Positions 12,450 to 24,255 of a DNA stretch of 64,000 nucleotides are shown here, piece after piece. A program made the position numbers and the translations under genes. Position 1 is the stretch's first letter. Every line of letters begins with the position of its first letter. Under the pieces are notes generated by a model. The model saw only the letters and a list, made by a program, of their open reading frames with translations. It was not told where the DNA came from and searched no databases. The stretch lies in contig NC_061816.1 of assembly GCF_021462225.1 (NCBI RefSeq), positions 12,115,390 through 12,179,389 of the forward strand, read 5' to 3'. The stretch is from Girardinichthys multiradiatus. Its lineage: Eukaryota > Chordata > Actinopteri > Cyprinodontiformes > Goodeidae.

Positions 12450-12512
12450 GCAAAAGGCTTGGCTGATCATATTTATTTACCTGCTTGTGTTTGGAGCTGT
12501 TTGCACCAAGGT
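12450..12512 (+). CDS. Possible signal-peptide-coding exon followed by a splice donor
   Basis: An ATG at 12450 opens 21 codons reading MQKAWLIIFIYLLVFGAVCT plus K. They have the shape of a cleavable signal peptide: a basic start, a hydrophobic core of about 12 residues and a small-residue end. The next bases, GTCAGT, resemble a 5' splice donor. There is an A at -3 of the ATG. The preceding 200 bases contain no recognised repeat and could be a 5' UTR. I do not recognise the protein and found no following exon, so this may be chance; a hydrophobic 21-codon stretch is not rare in AT-rich DNA. Confidence 0.25.
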
Positions 12513-12979
12513 CAGTGATCATATATTCCGTCTGACTCATTTGCCTAAAGCAGAAATTCCTTGAGAGAATGAGCTGCTAAAACAAATCTTAACCGCTCAC
12601 ACACTGGCAGCTCCCACAATCCTGCTTGCCCACACGCAAACACACCAGGCGCGCACGTGCACGCATGTCCCACACCCAAAAAAACACACACACGCACAGA
12701 GCATGTGTGGAAGCCAGTGTTGTTCATGCATGTCTAGTAGAGTTGAGCTATGTGGAGGGGATCTTTGATCTCAGCCAGGCAGCCTACTAGCATCTCCGCT
12801 ATTTGCATTCAGTCTCCTGGGTCTGTTGCCTTCTTGGCCCCTCACCAGCTTCAGATGCAGGTTACAGAGGTAGCCAGAGGGGAGATTCCCACACATTCCT
12901 GTTTGTGAGAGAGCCTGGCTGTGTTTCAGGTCGTGCACACATCAGCTTGTGTTGTTCTTGGAGAAGAATATAGTGATGT

Positions 12980-13083
<104 letters not shown>

Positions 13084-13716
13084 GGAGGAGGCCAGGCAAG
13101 AGTACCTGGGCCAGCAACACATCAAAGTACAGCGGCCTGACAGAGTGAAAAAAGGAGTGAGAGACAGAAGAAGCAAGAGAGGCAAAAAGGGAAAAAACAC
13201 TCTTTGAATGGAGGAGGAAAGAGAATAAGATACAAATAGGGTGAGAGGAGAAGGAGAGAGAGAGTGAGGCCTCTTCAGGAGGTCAGAGAGTTTCTGGATC
13301 TCCTTTTGTCCCACGCCACATTCCATAGAAACAGTTGGACCCGTCAGACAGGGAGAAGAAAAAATTAGATGTACATAAAAGACTAAAATATTCAGTGAAA
13401 CTCACAGGTACACAGCTAAAAGCAACATCTACAGTTTTGCACCTTGTATAAACATTTAGGAAGAATCTATTTCAAAATGCACAAGCTGCTGTTTATTGCA
13501 AAGATATTCTTTACTTATTTCTTATTTCCTTCTGTCAAATAATGCAAGACGCTAGGTCTGCTGCTGGAATATTGTCTGTTAACATGATGCATTCACTAAA
13601 ACTGCCTTAAACTTGCTTGAAAACACCATCAACTTTCACATTTTACCTGCATTCTTACCTTTAGGAATGGTTCAAGTGAAAAAAAAAACTTCCTAAGGTG
13701 CTGGATTGATGGTTTT

Positions 13717-14759
13717 ATACACTCAACAGCCACTTTATTAGCAATGCCTTGCTAATACTGGACTGGACCCCTTTTTGCCCTCAGAACTGAAATAATTATT
13801 CATGGTGCAGGATCAACAAGGTTTCAAATACATTCCTCAAAGACTTTGGTCCCTGTTGACATAATAGTATCATGTAGTTGTTGGAGATTTGTTTGGCTGT
13901 ACATCCACGAGGCAAATCTCTGATTGCACAACAGAATAACTGCATTTGACAGAAATCAAACCAAAGCTTTCCCGTTGTTGCTGAAAATAAACATAAAAAA
14001 ATAGGCAGGGTAGATCCTGGGCTTGAGGCAGCAGTAAACCATTGATTTTCCACCTCTCGATGTGAGCTGATCCAGCTACATGCAGCTACTCAAATATGGG
14101 TGGTCAGTGCCGGTCAGCTACATCAAACAAACACTCTCTCAGAAACAAATGTTGAGATATTGGGTAATCAAGGTAAAAACTGCGAGCGGGAGAACCAGAA
14201 ATCCCTCTCCAGTGACATTTTCCATCTCTCTCTGGGAGATCTGGAGGTGTTTTCAGGCCCAAAGGGATGTAAATTCACTGGAACATATTGTTTTATTCAA
14301 GAAACCATTTTGTTAGTTTGAACTTGACATGGTGCATTATCCTGCTGGAAGTAGCCACCAGAAGATGTTGAAACCGTTGTCAGAAAAGGATGGACAATGT
14401 CAGAAACGTTTTGTGTTTGAAAGATGATCCAAAGTGAGCCACAAAAGTATCCCCTGCACTCCACACACTTTTACACTCCCACATCCAGACTGAACCGTTG
14501 ATGCAAGGCAGGAGAGATCCATGCTTTCATGAGGTTTATGCCAAATTCTGACCCCAGCATCTAAAAGCTCCAGCTGAAATCAACACTCAACAGACCAGGC
14601 AACACTTTTCCAATGTGATATTTCCGATGCAAATAGTAGCCTCAGCTTCCTCTCCTTAACCAGCAGGTGCAGTCTTCTGCTGCTGTAGCCCATCTGCTTC
14701 TAGGTTCAGCATGTTGCGCATGTTGCTTCACCTCATGCCAAGTGTACCTAATTAAGTGA
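13717..14759 (-). mobile_element. Tc1-family relic with both ends recognisable
   Basis: The left end at 13717 reads TACACTCAACAGCCACTTTA. The right end near 14740-14757 is its complement-like GTGTACCTAATTAAGTG. Between them the order of conserved blocks follows the family consensus on the minus strand, with large deletions. Examples are the block at 14330-14370 and the HGGG-like block replaced near 14440-14540. No reading frame survives. This is the best preserved of two relics of this family in the window. Confidence 0.75.
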
Positions 14760-17120
14760 TTGAAGTATCCATCTTTTTTGTGTATTTTAAACTTACTCCC
14801 ATTATAATCACCCTATTTTAATATTTATTTTCATGAAATATGTAGATGAACCTGTTTCTGTCATCTTTGTCACTTTTTGATTAGGACTCCATTCATCAAT
14901 ATGTCCCTGAAAAACATCATAATTTAGGTGTTTTTTAATTGTGCTTTAATCCTGACCCAATGTCTGTTACTTTTTGGATGTTCCTTTCTTAGATGGGTCA
15001 TTAGCAGGACTTGACAATAGGCTAGAAAGGTAAGTGCATCATATCAACAAGGAACCAGGGACACATTTACAACTTTTAGGACATGTATAGTATTTCTGGG
15101 TTCTAGGACTGATCCATACACTGACCATGAGAAATTATTTTAGGTCAACTCTTTGCTCTGACAAAGTGGAGCTGTCCTTAAGCCTAAGTTATGGCAACCC
15201 TGTTCTGGTGGGTTTATAAACCATTTTGTTGACACACCTCTTCAATGTCAGGAGGTATGCCAGGACGACACCTGTGGAGGGGAACCGTTTTAGAAAAGGG
15301 AAGAGGAGTGCATCCTTGCTAGAATCACTTGCTCTTGGATGTTGGAAAGAAGGCTCCGATTGATTATCAAACCTCGAAAGAAATATTTGACTTACCCGAT
15401 TGTACAAAAATGGACCAGATCTTTACCTTCACCCAATTGTGAAGGGTCATTTCCGCAGAGGCTTTCTGCTGGGCAGATCTGCAGGGGCAGGGTTTTCAGT
15501 CAGAAAAAACATGGACTGTTTCCACCAGATCAGGGGCCAGTCTCTGTCTCAAAACGTAAGAGTTCAAGTATATCGGCGTCTCATACATAGGTGATGGCAG
15601 AATGGAGCGGGACATGAATAGATATACTGGAGCCTCATCTGCAGGAAAGTTGGCACTTCTCTGAGCCTCACCTATGGTAATTAGATATGGATTATGAATG
15701 AAATAACAAGATCCCAGACACAAGAGCCTTTAACGAGTCTTCAAAAGGCACCTTCTTAAGTCTCTGTTTTATCTGCAATCAGCTATAAATTTGCGCATTT
15801 ACTTGAATTAACAAGATAAAAAACAAAGTTTGTTTAGGCCTTTCATTTCGTATTTCACAAGAAATTCAAACAATGACAGCAGTAATGTTGGCAAAATGAG
15901 CTTCCACTTTTCTGTATTAACCACACCCACTTCAAATTTCTGGCCAATCACGTGGAGCAGAAAACCACATGAGAAAACAGTTCTGCCCAGATGTTGTATT
16001 AAGAACAAGCTGTGAGAAATGATTTACATCATTTTTTTCTTGTAGCCCTGTGAACTCTTTTTTTTCCAGCCTTTGGATGTAAGCTAAACTATAGCTATTC
16101 AATTAAAGCAAATATAAATGTGTGTTAAAATTCTAGCATTTGGAAAGGAGATTTCAAATCAACCTAAGCCTTAGTAGTACTCAAGCTGTAATGATTGTAG
16201 CACATAAATTGCTTGAAATTGTTTCAGTAGACAAAATGACCCCATACTGGATTTCTATTAAAACACGAAGCATGAATAATGAATGATCTTTTAAAATGAT
16301 GACCGTCCCTTTAGAGAGACCTACATTTCTGCATCACATTGGGTGACTGAAATATCTCCATATCTTTTGGATTTTCATCCAACATTGAACAAGCAGAATA
16401 GTTTTTGTCCCATAACCTAAAGATGTTCAATATGAGATGCAAAATACATTTGGTTTGTTTACTGCTGAACTGACTCTTTTTTCCCCAACTATGCAAATCC
16501 GCAACTCCTAAATGCCTGAATTCTGGAAATTACCTCTTGCACATTGATTTCAGCACTCTTGATGAATTTCCCTGTACACCAAAGCAAGCGAGTTTGCTCT
16601 TGTTCCCATCGGTAATTTGAAATGTAATTACCCATCATTTCCTAGTGCTTCAGGAGCCTGAAACCTTCATCTCTGTTTCTGTCTTCCTTCCCTCTCTATG
16701 TGTGTGTCTCTCTCTCTCTCTCTCTCTCTCCTGCTGGTTGGTTTTGAATGCTGTTAGAGGATTGTATCTTTTCCACCCCCACACATTTTTGAGCACTACC
16801 CCTACCATTACCTATGTAAATGACTTGGGCTCAGACAGGCGGCTCTTGGAACTAACCATCCAACAATAAATGAATACCTTTTACATGTGCATGGGATACA
16901 AGATTACATCCATGGTTAAGGATTGTCGAGACAATTCTGTTTTTGAGAAACTTTATGTTTAGAAAACAGATTTAAACAGGTAAGGGCTTTCATTGCAGTA
17001 CTCAGCAGTGAGGAAGACAACAGCAACACGAGATGATCCACAATCCAATCCAGATAAACAGTTTAAAGAGAAATGAAGAAAAGAAGAAAGGAATTTATCC
17101 AAAAAAAAATGTCAGAAACA
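14760..17120. other. Intergenic stretch with a CT microsatellite
   Basis: No gene is recognised. The open frames at 15189-15723 and elsewhere are short and unlike known proteins. A CT tract lies at about 16706-16732. The rest appears to be AT-rich non-coding sequence. Confidence 0.55.
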
Positions 17121-17454
17121 GTGGCGATTCTCACATGAATGGTGCCTTTAGCCAGCCCGCTCTGATGTCCTCCACCCATTTAAAACGAAATTATGTGAGA
17201 TGCTAGATGGGATCAATTGTAGTGCAGCTAGCATGGAATGCCTGCTCCACACACAGAGGTGCCAACTCCCTAATTTCTGCAACTTATTTAAGGCACCTCT
17301 CACAGATATGTTACATGTTTAGGAATCTTAGGAATCTCTTCTTTCTCTTTCCTTTTTTGTTAATAGACAAGCAAAACCTACTGCATTTGTCCAAGATTAG
17401 CCAGCATTTAGCTCGAACCTCGCATCAGCTCTTATCAGCTACTATTTCCAACTA

Positions 17455-17810
17455 AAGAAACGTATCCCCACATCATGATGCTGTCCTCACCATGTTTCAC
17501 CATGAGGATGACATGTTCAATGGCATGTGGATCTCTGCAGCTCCTCCTGAGTTACCTTGTGAGTTTGGGTGGATGGTTATGTCTTGGTAGGTGCTCAGTT
17601 GTTCTTTACTCCATACATATATGTACAGAGATGCCCCAATCTTTGGATGTTGTTTATTAACCTGACCCTGATTTAAACTTCTCCTCAACTTTTTGCTGTG
17701 TTCCTTGATCTTCATGATGCTTTTTGTTTAATAATGTTCTCTAACAAACCACTGAGGCCTTCATAGAACAACTGGATTTATACTGACACTGACACACTTG
17801 TGCTCTTATA
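17455..17810 (-). mobile_element. Tc1-family relic
   Basis: Fragments in family order on the minus strand: a block with CATGATGCTGTCCTCACCAT near 17474 (HGGG region), then GGATCTCTGCAGCTCCTCCT near 17528, then the former N-terminal end with TTCATGATGCTTTTTGTTTA near 17712. It is internally deleted and frameless. It matches the same common fish family as the relics at 23565-24255, 29320-29900 and 40020-40460. Confidence 0.7.
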
Positions 17811-18296
17811 ACCTCTTTGTATTTGCGTTCGAACCCAAATGCACAGCAGCATGAGGCAGTCTGTTGAGTTGAGTGGAGTGGTTTTAATTGGAAACATGGA
17901 AAGAAGCACAAGAAAACAAGGAATCATGAACACAGAGGACCTAGTAAGGACTGAAAGTAACAGAACAACTTAAGAAATGCAGGTGGGGTGATAAGTGCAA
18001 ACAAGGAGAAGATGAGTCTGATTAATGGTATGAAAGGCAGCCGGTCTCTAATAATTTAACAAATCAGTTAGAATTTAACTGAATTAGTTGAAAAGGTTCA
18101 AAACATTGCTGGGCTGAACCTCATATATTTGATTGTCGTTTAGCTAAATGAGTCCACACACCGCCTTCATGCCGCGACCTGAAAGGTTCAGTTTTCTTTG
18201 GTCTTAAGTCTCATGCACAGAACTAGAGAGTACAAAGTCTCTGAACAAAAAAAGCGAGTATCAGTAAGATTTGTAAGAAGATTGGATAAGTTCAAT

Positions 18297-20866
18297 TTAA
18301 ATTCAATTCAATTTTATTTATATAGCGCCAATTCACAACACATGTTGTCTCAAGGCACTTCACAACAGTCAGGTACATACATTCCAATTAATCCTAACCA
18401 TTGAACAGTGCCGTCAGATTCAGTTATTTATTCAAATTGGATCAAAAGTTTTTCTGTCTAAGGAAACCCAGCAGATTGCATCCAGTCAGTGACTTGCAGC
18501 ATTCCCTCCTCCTGGATGAGCATGTAGAAACAGTGGACAGGCACTGGCGTTGACTTTGAAGCAATCCCTCATACTGAGCATGCATGTAGCGACAGTGGAG
18601 AGGAAAAACTCACTTTTAACAGGAAGAAACCTCCAGCAGAACCAGAACCAGGCTCAGTGTGAGCGGCCATCTGCCACGACCGACTGGGGGTTTGCGAGAA
18701 CAGAGCAGAGACACAAAGAGAACACAGAAGCACTGATCCAGGAGTCCTTTCTATGGGAAGGAAAAGTAAATGTTAACGGATGTAGCTCCTTTAGTCGTTT
18801 CACCTAGAAAGAAATAACAGATAAACTCTGAGCCAGTTTTCAAGGTTAGAGTCTGAAAGAGAGCACATATAATTAGTTACAGTAAAAGCTCAGTCAATTT
18901 CCATGTCTAGGAGAGAGAAAGTGTTAAACACTAAAAGACAGGGCTATGTGGATCATTGGTAGAGGGTGAGCATTAAGTTGTTGCCAGCAGAAGCTCGGAC
19001 GATGCCCCTCTCCAGAAAGGTGTCACAGGCAGACACAGAGTCAGGCCAGGTGTAGCTTCTAGGAAGAGAAAAGAGAGAACAAGGTTAAAAGTTGAAATAA
19101 CAGCAAACAATGCAAGATTGGAGAGTAGTGTGAGAATGTAGCGAAGAGGGTGAAAGTGGTCGTTATGTCCTCCAGCAGCCTAAGCCTATAGCAGCATAAC
19201 TACACAGATAGTTTCAGTTCAGATTATTTTGTTAAACGGCGCTTATTTACAACAATGTCATCTCAAGGAACCCCACAAAGGGTCCCACTGATGGTCATTG
19301 TTATACTAAAAACTACAAGGATTGGGATACCTCCCTCTGTCAGACTGATTATAACCATTGGAAAAGAGAAGGGGTCATACAGGTAGCAGAAATGGAGGGT
19401 GTGTTTGCACCTCAACCATAACTGAGCTGGTTTAGGCTAAACCTGACTCCACCTTACTCCAACCAACAGGGAGGGAGGAAGGCTCCCTCCCTGATAACCT
19501 AAGCCACTATAACTATAAGCTTTATCAAAAAGGAAAGTTTTAAGCCTAGCCTTAAAAGTAGACAGGGTGTCTGCCTCACGGACTAAAACTGGGAGCTGGC
19601 TCCACAGGAGAGGAGCCTGATAACTAAAAGATCTGCCTCCCATTCTACTTCTAGAGACTCTAGGAACCACCAGTAAACCTGCAGTCTGAGAACGAAGTGC
19701 TCTGTTAGGAACATATGGAACAATTAGATCTCTGATGTATGATGGAGCTGGATCATTAAGGGCTTTATATGTGAGGAGGAGAATTTTAAATTCTATTCTG
19801 GATTTCACAGGGAGCCAATGAAGGGAAGCTAAAATAGGAGAAATATGATCTCTCTTTTTAATTTTCATTAGAACTCTTGCTGCAGCATTCTGAATCAGCT
19901 GAAGGCTTTTAACTGCATTTTGTGGACATCCTGATAGTAAAGAATTACAATAGTCCAGCCTTGAAGTAAAAAATGCATGGACTAGTTTTTCAGCGTCACT
20001 CCTGGACAGGATATTTCTAATGTTGGCAATGTTCCGGAGATGAAAGAAGGAAATCCTAGAAACCTGTTTAATATGGGATTTAAATGACATGTCCTGGTCA
20101 AAAATAACACCAAGGTTTTTTACTTTATTATCAGAGGTCAATTTAATGCCATTCAGGTTAAGTGATTGACTAAGCAGTTTTTTTTTAAAGACTCTGGTCC
20201 AAAGACGACAACTTCTGTCTTGTCTGAATTTAGAAGCAAAAAACTTTAAGTCATCCAAGTTTTTATGTCTTCAAGACATGCTTGTAGTCTATCTAACTGG
20301 TTGGGTTCGTCAGGATTTAGGGATAAGTAAAGCTGAGTATCATCAGCGTAACAGTGAAAATTTATCCTATGCTGCCTGATAATTTGACCTATTGGAAGCA
20401 TATATATAGTAAAGAGAATTGGCCCAAGTACTGAACCCTGTGGTACTCCACAATTAACCCTGGAGTTTAAAGATGATTTATCATTCACATGAACAAACTG
20501 GAATCTATCAGACAGATAAGATTTAAACCAGCCTAGCACTGTTCCCCTGATCCCTACAGCATATTCCAGCCTTTTTAAGAGAATATTATGATCGACTGTA
20601 TCAAATGCAGCACTGAGATCTAACAGAACCAGAACAGACACAAGTCCATTATCTGAGGCCATAAGAATATCATTAGTGACTTTCAGCAGAGCTGTTTCAG
20701 TGCTATGATGAGCTCTGAAACCTGACTGAAACTCTTCAAACAGGTCATTGCTGTGTAAATGCTCACACATTTGATTAGCAACAATTTTCTCAAGAATTTT
20801 AAATAAGAATGGAAGATTGGATATATGTCTGTAATTTTTCAAGTCATCTCGATCATAAGTAATCTG
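18297..20866 (-). mobile_element. 5'-truncated L2/CR1-type LINE with intact 3' end
   Basis: The minus-strand element starts inside the reverse transcriptase at about 20866. It runs through the rest of the ORF and a long 3' UTR, and ends near 18297 in the simple tail (TTGAA)n. The 3' UTR carries the well-known fish L2 block that on the element strand reads CTGGAGGTTTCTTCCTGTTA (near 18610). Immediately before the tail it has the conserved TTGGCGCTATATAAATAAAA (near 18320). The 5' half, including the endonuclease, is absent, as expected from incomplete target-primed reverse transcription. A second, more diverged fragment of a related element follows at 20875-21065. Confidence 0.9.
19437..20842 (-). 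pseudogene. LINE reverse transcriptase and C-terminal domain, broken
   Basis: The frame at 20842-20246 holds the reverse transcriptase core: the fingers motif FRAHHSTETALL, the first catalytic aspartate in LLDLSAAFDTVDH, GVPQGSVLGPILF, and the catalytic YADD at 20339-20350. A TAA at 20246-20248 interrupts the thumb region. The next frame continues only to a run of nine T (plus strand 20178-20186), where the reading frame shifts again. It then runs open to 19437 with the typical L2/CR1 C-terminal domain (LDYCNSLLSG, NAAARVL, SLHWLPV). An intact enzyme would copy its RNA into genomic DNA in the nucleus. The 5' truncation, one stop and one frameshift make this copy inactive. Confidence 0.88.
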
Positions 20867-20874
20867 AGGCCTTC

Positions 20875-21065
20875 CTGTTTTTTGCTCTCAATGTTAGTAT
20901 GAGAATTTCAAAATGAATTAAAAAATCTATTGGGAGCCAATGTAAAGAATATAAAATGGGAGTAATGTGAGCTCGCTTGCTGGAACGTCTAAGTCTGTCT
21001 GCAGCATTTTGTATGCCTTTTAGGCATAAAAGAGATGATTTATCCAAACCAGTAACCAGGGCATT
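20875..21065 (-). mobile_element. Second L2-type LINE fragment
   Basis: A short open frame on the minus strand has the LINE C-terminal signature GIQNAADRLRR ... ITPILYSLHWLPIDF. It duplicates, in the same orientation, a part already present in the neighbouring LINE at about 19820-19920, so it must come from another copy. It is diverged and lacks the RT core. Confidence 0.75.
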
Positions 21066-21970
21066 TCAATAATATATATGAGATGACACAAATGTATGGA
21101 TTATTCTTCCCGGTTCAGCTGAAGAGACCCATTTACACAATAACAATGAATGTTTTTTCTGAAAATGGCACAATTTGAAAACGGCTGAAAGTGTGTAATG
21201 GTTTGAAAACTTCCTGGTCTCCGTTGTCATGTAGATTGGAAAAATGTAATCTTTCTTACAGGGAAGCCATGGCTCATGCAGAATAACTGAGATCGGTAGA
21301 AATTAATGTGCATGTACACAACATAACAGATCCAGACCAGTTTAAAACCCACAGAAGACGAATACGTCAGCAGTAACAATGGCTGATTGCGGAGTACTCG
21401 CTTGATCTGCTGACTGTTTTAAATCTAACAACGGTTTTCCAACAAAGAGCTCATTTTCTCACCGTTGTCTAAGCAGGAAGTTTTTGTGCATGTTGTTGAG
21501 TTTCAAAGAACATACCGCCTACGAATGGCGTGACGGGGGATTTACACCATCTTCACGTCTCTACTGTTGCCGTTTGACCAGAGATCGTAATTAAAACGTT
21601 GTCATGTAGAGGTGTTAACAGAAAAGGGAAAAAATCCTGTTTTCAATGGATCGTTGTCGTTTAAACAAGGTTGCAAGAGCTGACTAATTTTTGTATGTAG
21701 GTCAGAAGGATTTATAATCATGCTCTCAGTCTTTTTGGTGTTTCTATAAAATGTTATTGGTGTAACAATGTGCAATTTTGAGTAGTTATGCAGAATCAAA
21801 TTTAAGTTTTTCTGTTTTGTGTTTGTGTAATTCATTAGTTGCATCCAGGGCTGATTACTGCTTGACCTGCATATAAAGGAAATCACGCAAACCCAACCTG
21901 CCTGGCAACATGACTAAGATCTCCCAAAGCAAAGCAACATCGCTTAAATAAAACATATTCAAGAACCAAT
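21066..21970. other. Non-coding stretch, probably old repeat
   Basis: No gene is recognised. The sequence near 21410-21460 and 21590-21670 contains recurring CGTTGT/AACGTT motifs in opposite orientation, which suggests a decayed DNA transposon that I cannot name. Confidence 0.4.
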
Positions 21971-21972
21971 CA

Positions 21973-22162
21973 AAGGGGTGCAGTGGTGGCGCAGGGGTAA
22001 AGGGTGCAGCCCATATACGGAGGCCTTGACGCAGGCTGTTATGGTTCAAGTCCCGACCTGTTGACGTTTACTGCATGTCCTCCGCCCTATTTCCTGTCTC
22101 CTCACTTTCACAAAATGAGAAAAATAAGTGCTTAAAGACACTTAAAAAAAAAAAAAAAAAAA
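21973..22162 (+). mobile_element. tRNA-derived SINE with A box, B box and poly-A tail
   Basis: An A-box-like TGGTGGCGCAGG lies near 21984. A perfect B-box GGTTCAAGTCC lies at 22043-22053. The spacing is usual for an internal RNA polymerase III promoter. The unit ends in 19 A at 22144-22162. This is the architecture of a tRNA-derived SINE mobilised by LINE enzymes. I cannot name the family. Confidence 0.75.
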
Positions 22163-22289
22163 CACAGATTGGAAACAAAGTCACTGACCTCTATCAGTCT
22201 GTAAATGGTTACAAGGATACATTTTCAGACAATCACAATGGTCAAGAAATAAAAAAAAATAAAAATGAAGGTTTTGGAGTGGCCTAGTC

Positions 22290-22600
22290 AAACTCTGGTC
22301 CATTTAGATGCTTTGCCATGAACTTAAACAAGTGTACAAAGACAACTGGGCCAAATTTCCTCCACAACAATGTTAAAAGTCTCATTACTATTAATCACAG
22401 TCGCTTTACTGCAGTTAAGGATGGAACAGGCAGTTGTTACCTCCACACAGAGCCAGGTTGTTTTTGATACCTTTTCCCTTTAATAAATGATTAGAAAATC
22501 AATTTGTGTTTACTCAAGTTATATTTGATTATAGAATTTGCTTAATGACCTAAAATATGTAATTGACAATAAAGGAAAAAAAAAAAAACTGAAGAAATCT
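22290..22600 (+). mobile_element. Tc1-family relic (3' end of transposase and terminus)
   Basis: GGAGTGGCCTAGTCAAACTC near 22277 is the conserved W-P-x-Q-S block of a transposase on the plus strand. It is followed by a decayed C-terminus (GCAGTTAAGGATGGAACAGG near 22412) and the AT-rich terminal region. It is the same family as the fossil at 3704-6345. The 5' two thirds are gone. Confidence 0.65.
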
Positions 22601-23560
22601 GTAAACTAGGCAAATCCTTATTCACAGTGAGGACAGGCTTTGATTATTATTTCATGACTTACAGGCAATTCCCACTCTTTCATCCAATTGATGATAATCT
22701 TTCATCACTGTGATATCTTTAAAATAAAAGCACTAATTTGCTGCAGTAACTCTATCACTTACAGGACTTCAAGGGCCTCAACAATTTCAGCTGGAAATAA
22801 AAACTTCATGATGAAGTTTCCCATTTCATAATTGATCTTATTGCATCTAAAATTCAAATCCAATTACTTAGGATATTGGGCAGCAATGATGCGGTCACTG
22901 AAGCGAGTCTCAGTGTGGGAGTTATGTATTATCACAGCTTCCAAACAGTTTATCACTCTACCTCAAACCAACATTGGATAGCATGTTTTTTTTTTACCTC
23001 TAAGCCCAGACTAAATGTGACTGATTCTTCATAGCTCATCCTGCCCTGTTGTATAAACCTTACCTTGTAGTCCAAAACCACTTTGTACTTTAAAAATCCA
23101 CCGCAGATTTCACTTTTTTTTACCAATAAACATTCTTTATATGGCAGCACTTTACACTGTCTGCACTCACATCGCCTTTTAGAGAAATTTAACATTAGAA
23201 TTCTCCTCTAATTGAGCTGGGTGTTATGATTTTGAATGTGAGCTTGTATCTCATGAATAACACAAGCGTTTCCAATGTGTTAGCAACTCTCTCAGTTTTC
23301 ACTTTGATTGATTAGACCGGTACCTGTCCACACATTCAGTTATCCTTCTGTATGTGCCTGGTGAGAAAATTTGTGCTGTCAGTCAAGCCCACACAGAACG
23401 TTGGTCTTCATTATGGCAGCGTGACAGAACAGCAGGCAGCAAAACAGATATTAGTTATTTATTAGCTAGAAATTAGTGATGCCTTACCATAAATAACAAA
23501 ATGTATGAGGATAAGTAAAGTTGTCACCGCACAAGATAGTGAAGGGACCCTAACCTCTAA
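22601..23560. other. Intergenic stretch, nothing recognised
   Basis: AT-rich, no recognised gene or repeat. The 80-codon minus-strand frame at 22953-23195 has no domain I know. Confidence 0.5.
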
Positions 23561-23564
23561 AAAC

Positions 23565-24255
23565 TAACAGTTGAGCCCATTCTTCTTGCAAAATAGATTC
23601 TCAGTTGGATTTAGGTTTGTACTTTGAATGGGCCATTCATACTTATGAAGGTGAACCAGTTTCTAGCCTTCAAATTCAATTCATAATACTTTATTAATCC
23701 CTAAGGGAAATTAATTAATTCTGCCAGGAATGTCCAGTATGTACCTCCATCCATCTGCCCATCAACTCTGTGCAGCTTCCCTGTCCTTGCTGTAGAAAAT
23801 GATCCCCACAGCACAATGCTGCCACTACCATGTTTCACTGTGTGGATGGTGTGTTTTGGGGTATGTGTGACATTAGTTTTTCTCTGTAGGTAGACATAAA
23901 AGAGTAGAGAACTTTGTTGCACACATTTGCTGTGTCAAACAAACGGGGCTCCTTATGTTTTTTTTCCTATAAGGTTTTTTTCCCCCAGATCTGTGAAGTG
24001 TACAACTAATATTGTCCTTTAGACAGATTCTGTGGATCTCTGCAGCTCCACCAAAGTTACCACCAGCCTCTCGGTTGCCTCTCTGCTTAAAGCTCTCCTT
24101 GGCTGGCCTGTCGGTGTAGGTGGACGGCTCTCACTGGAAGGTTTACTGTTGTCCCATACTCAGCTGATGGATTGAACAGTGTCCTATGTCTCATAAACTC
24201 AACCTGCTTTGAACATCGCCCTGGTGTCATCCCTGACCTGTCCAGTATGTTTGTT
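23565..24255 (-). mobile_element. Tc1-family relic carrying a nested LINE tail
   Basis: Blocks of a common fish Tc1 family appear in order on the minus strand. They include a readable fragment at 23701-23922 with TVKHGSGSIVLWG, the C-terminal region near 23560-23660 and the N-terminal region near 24040-24220. The order is broken at about 23666-23715 by CAATTCATAATACTTTATTA and following AT-rich bases. That insert looks like the 3' tail of a LINE. The transposase is thoroughly degraded. Confidence 0.7.
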
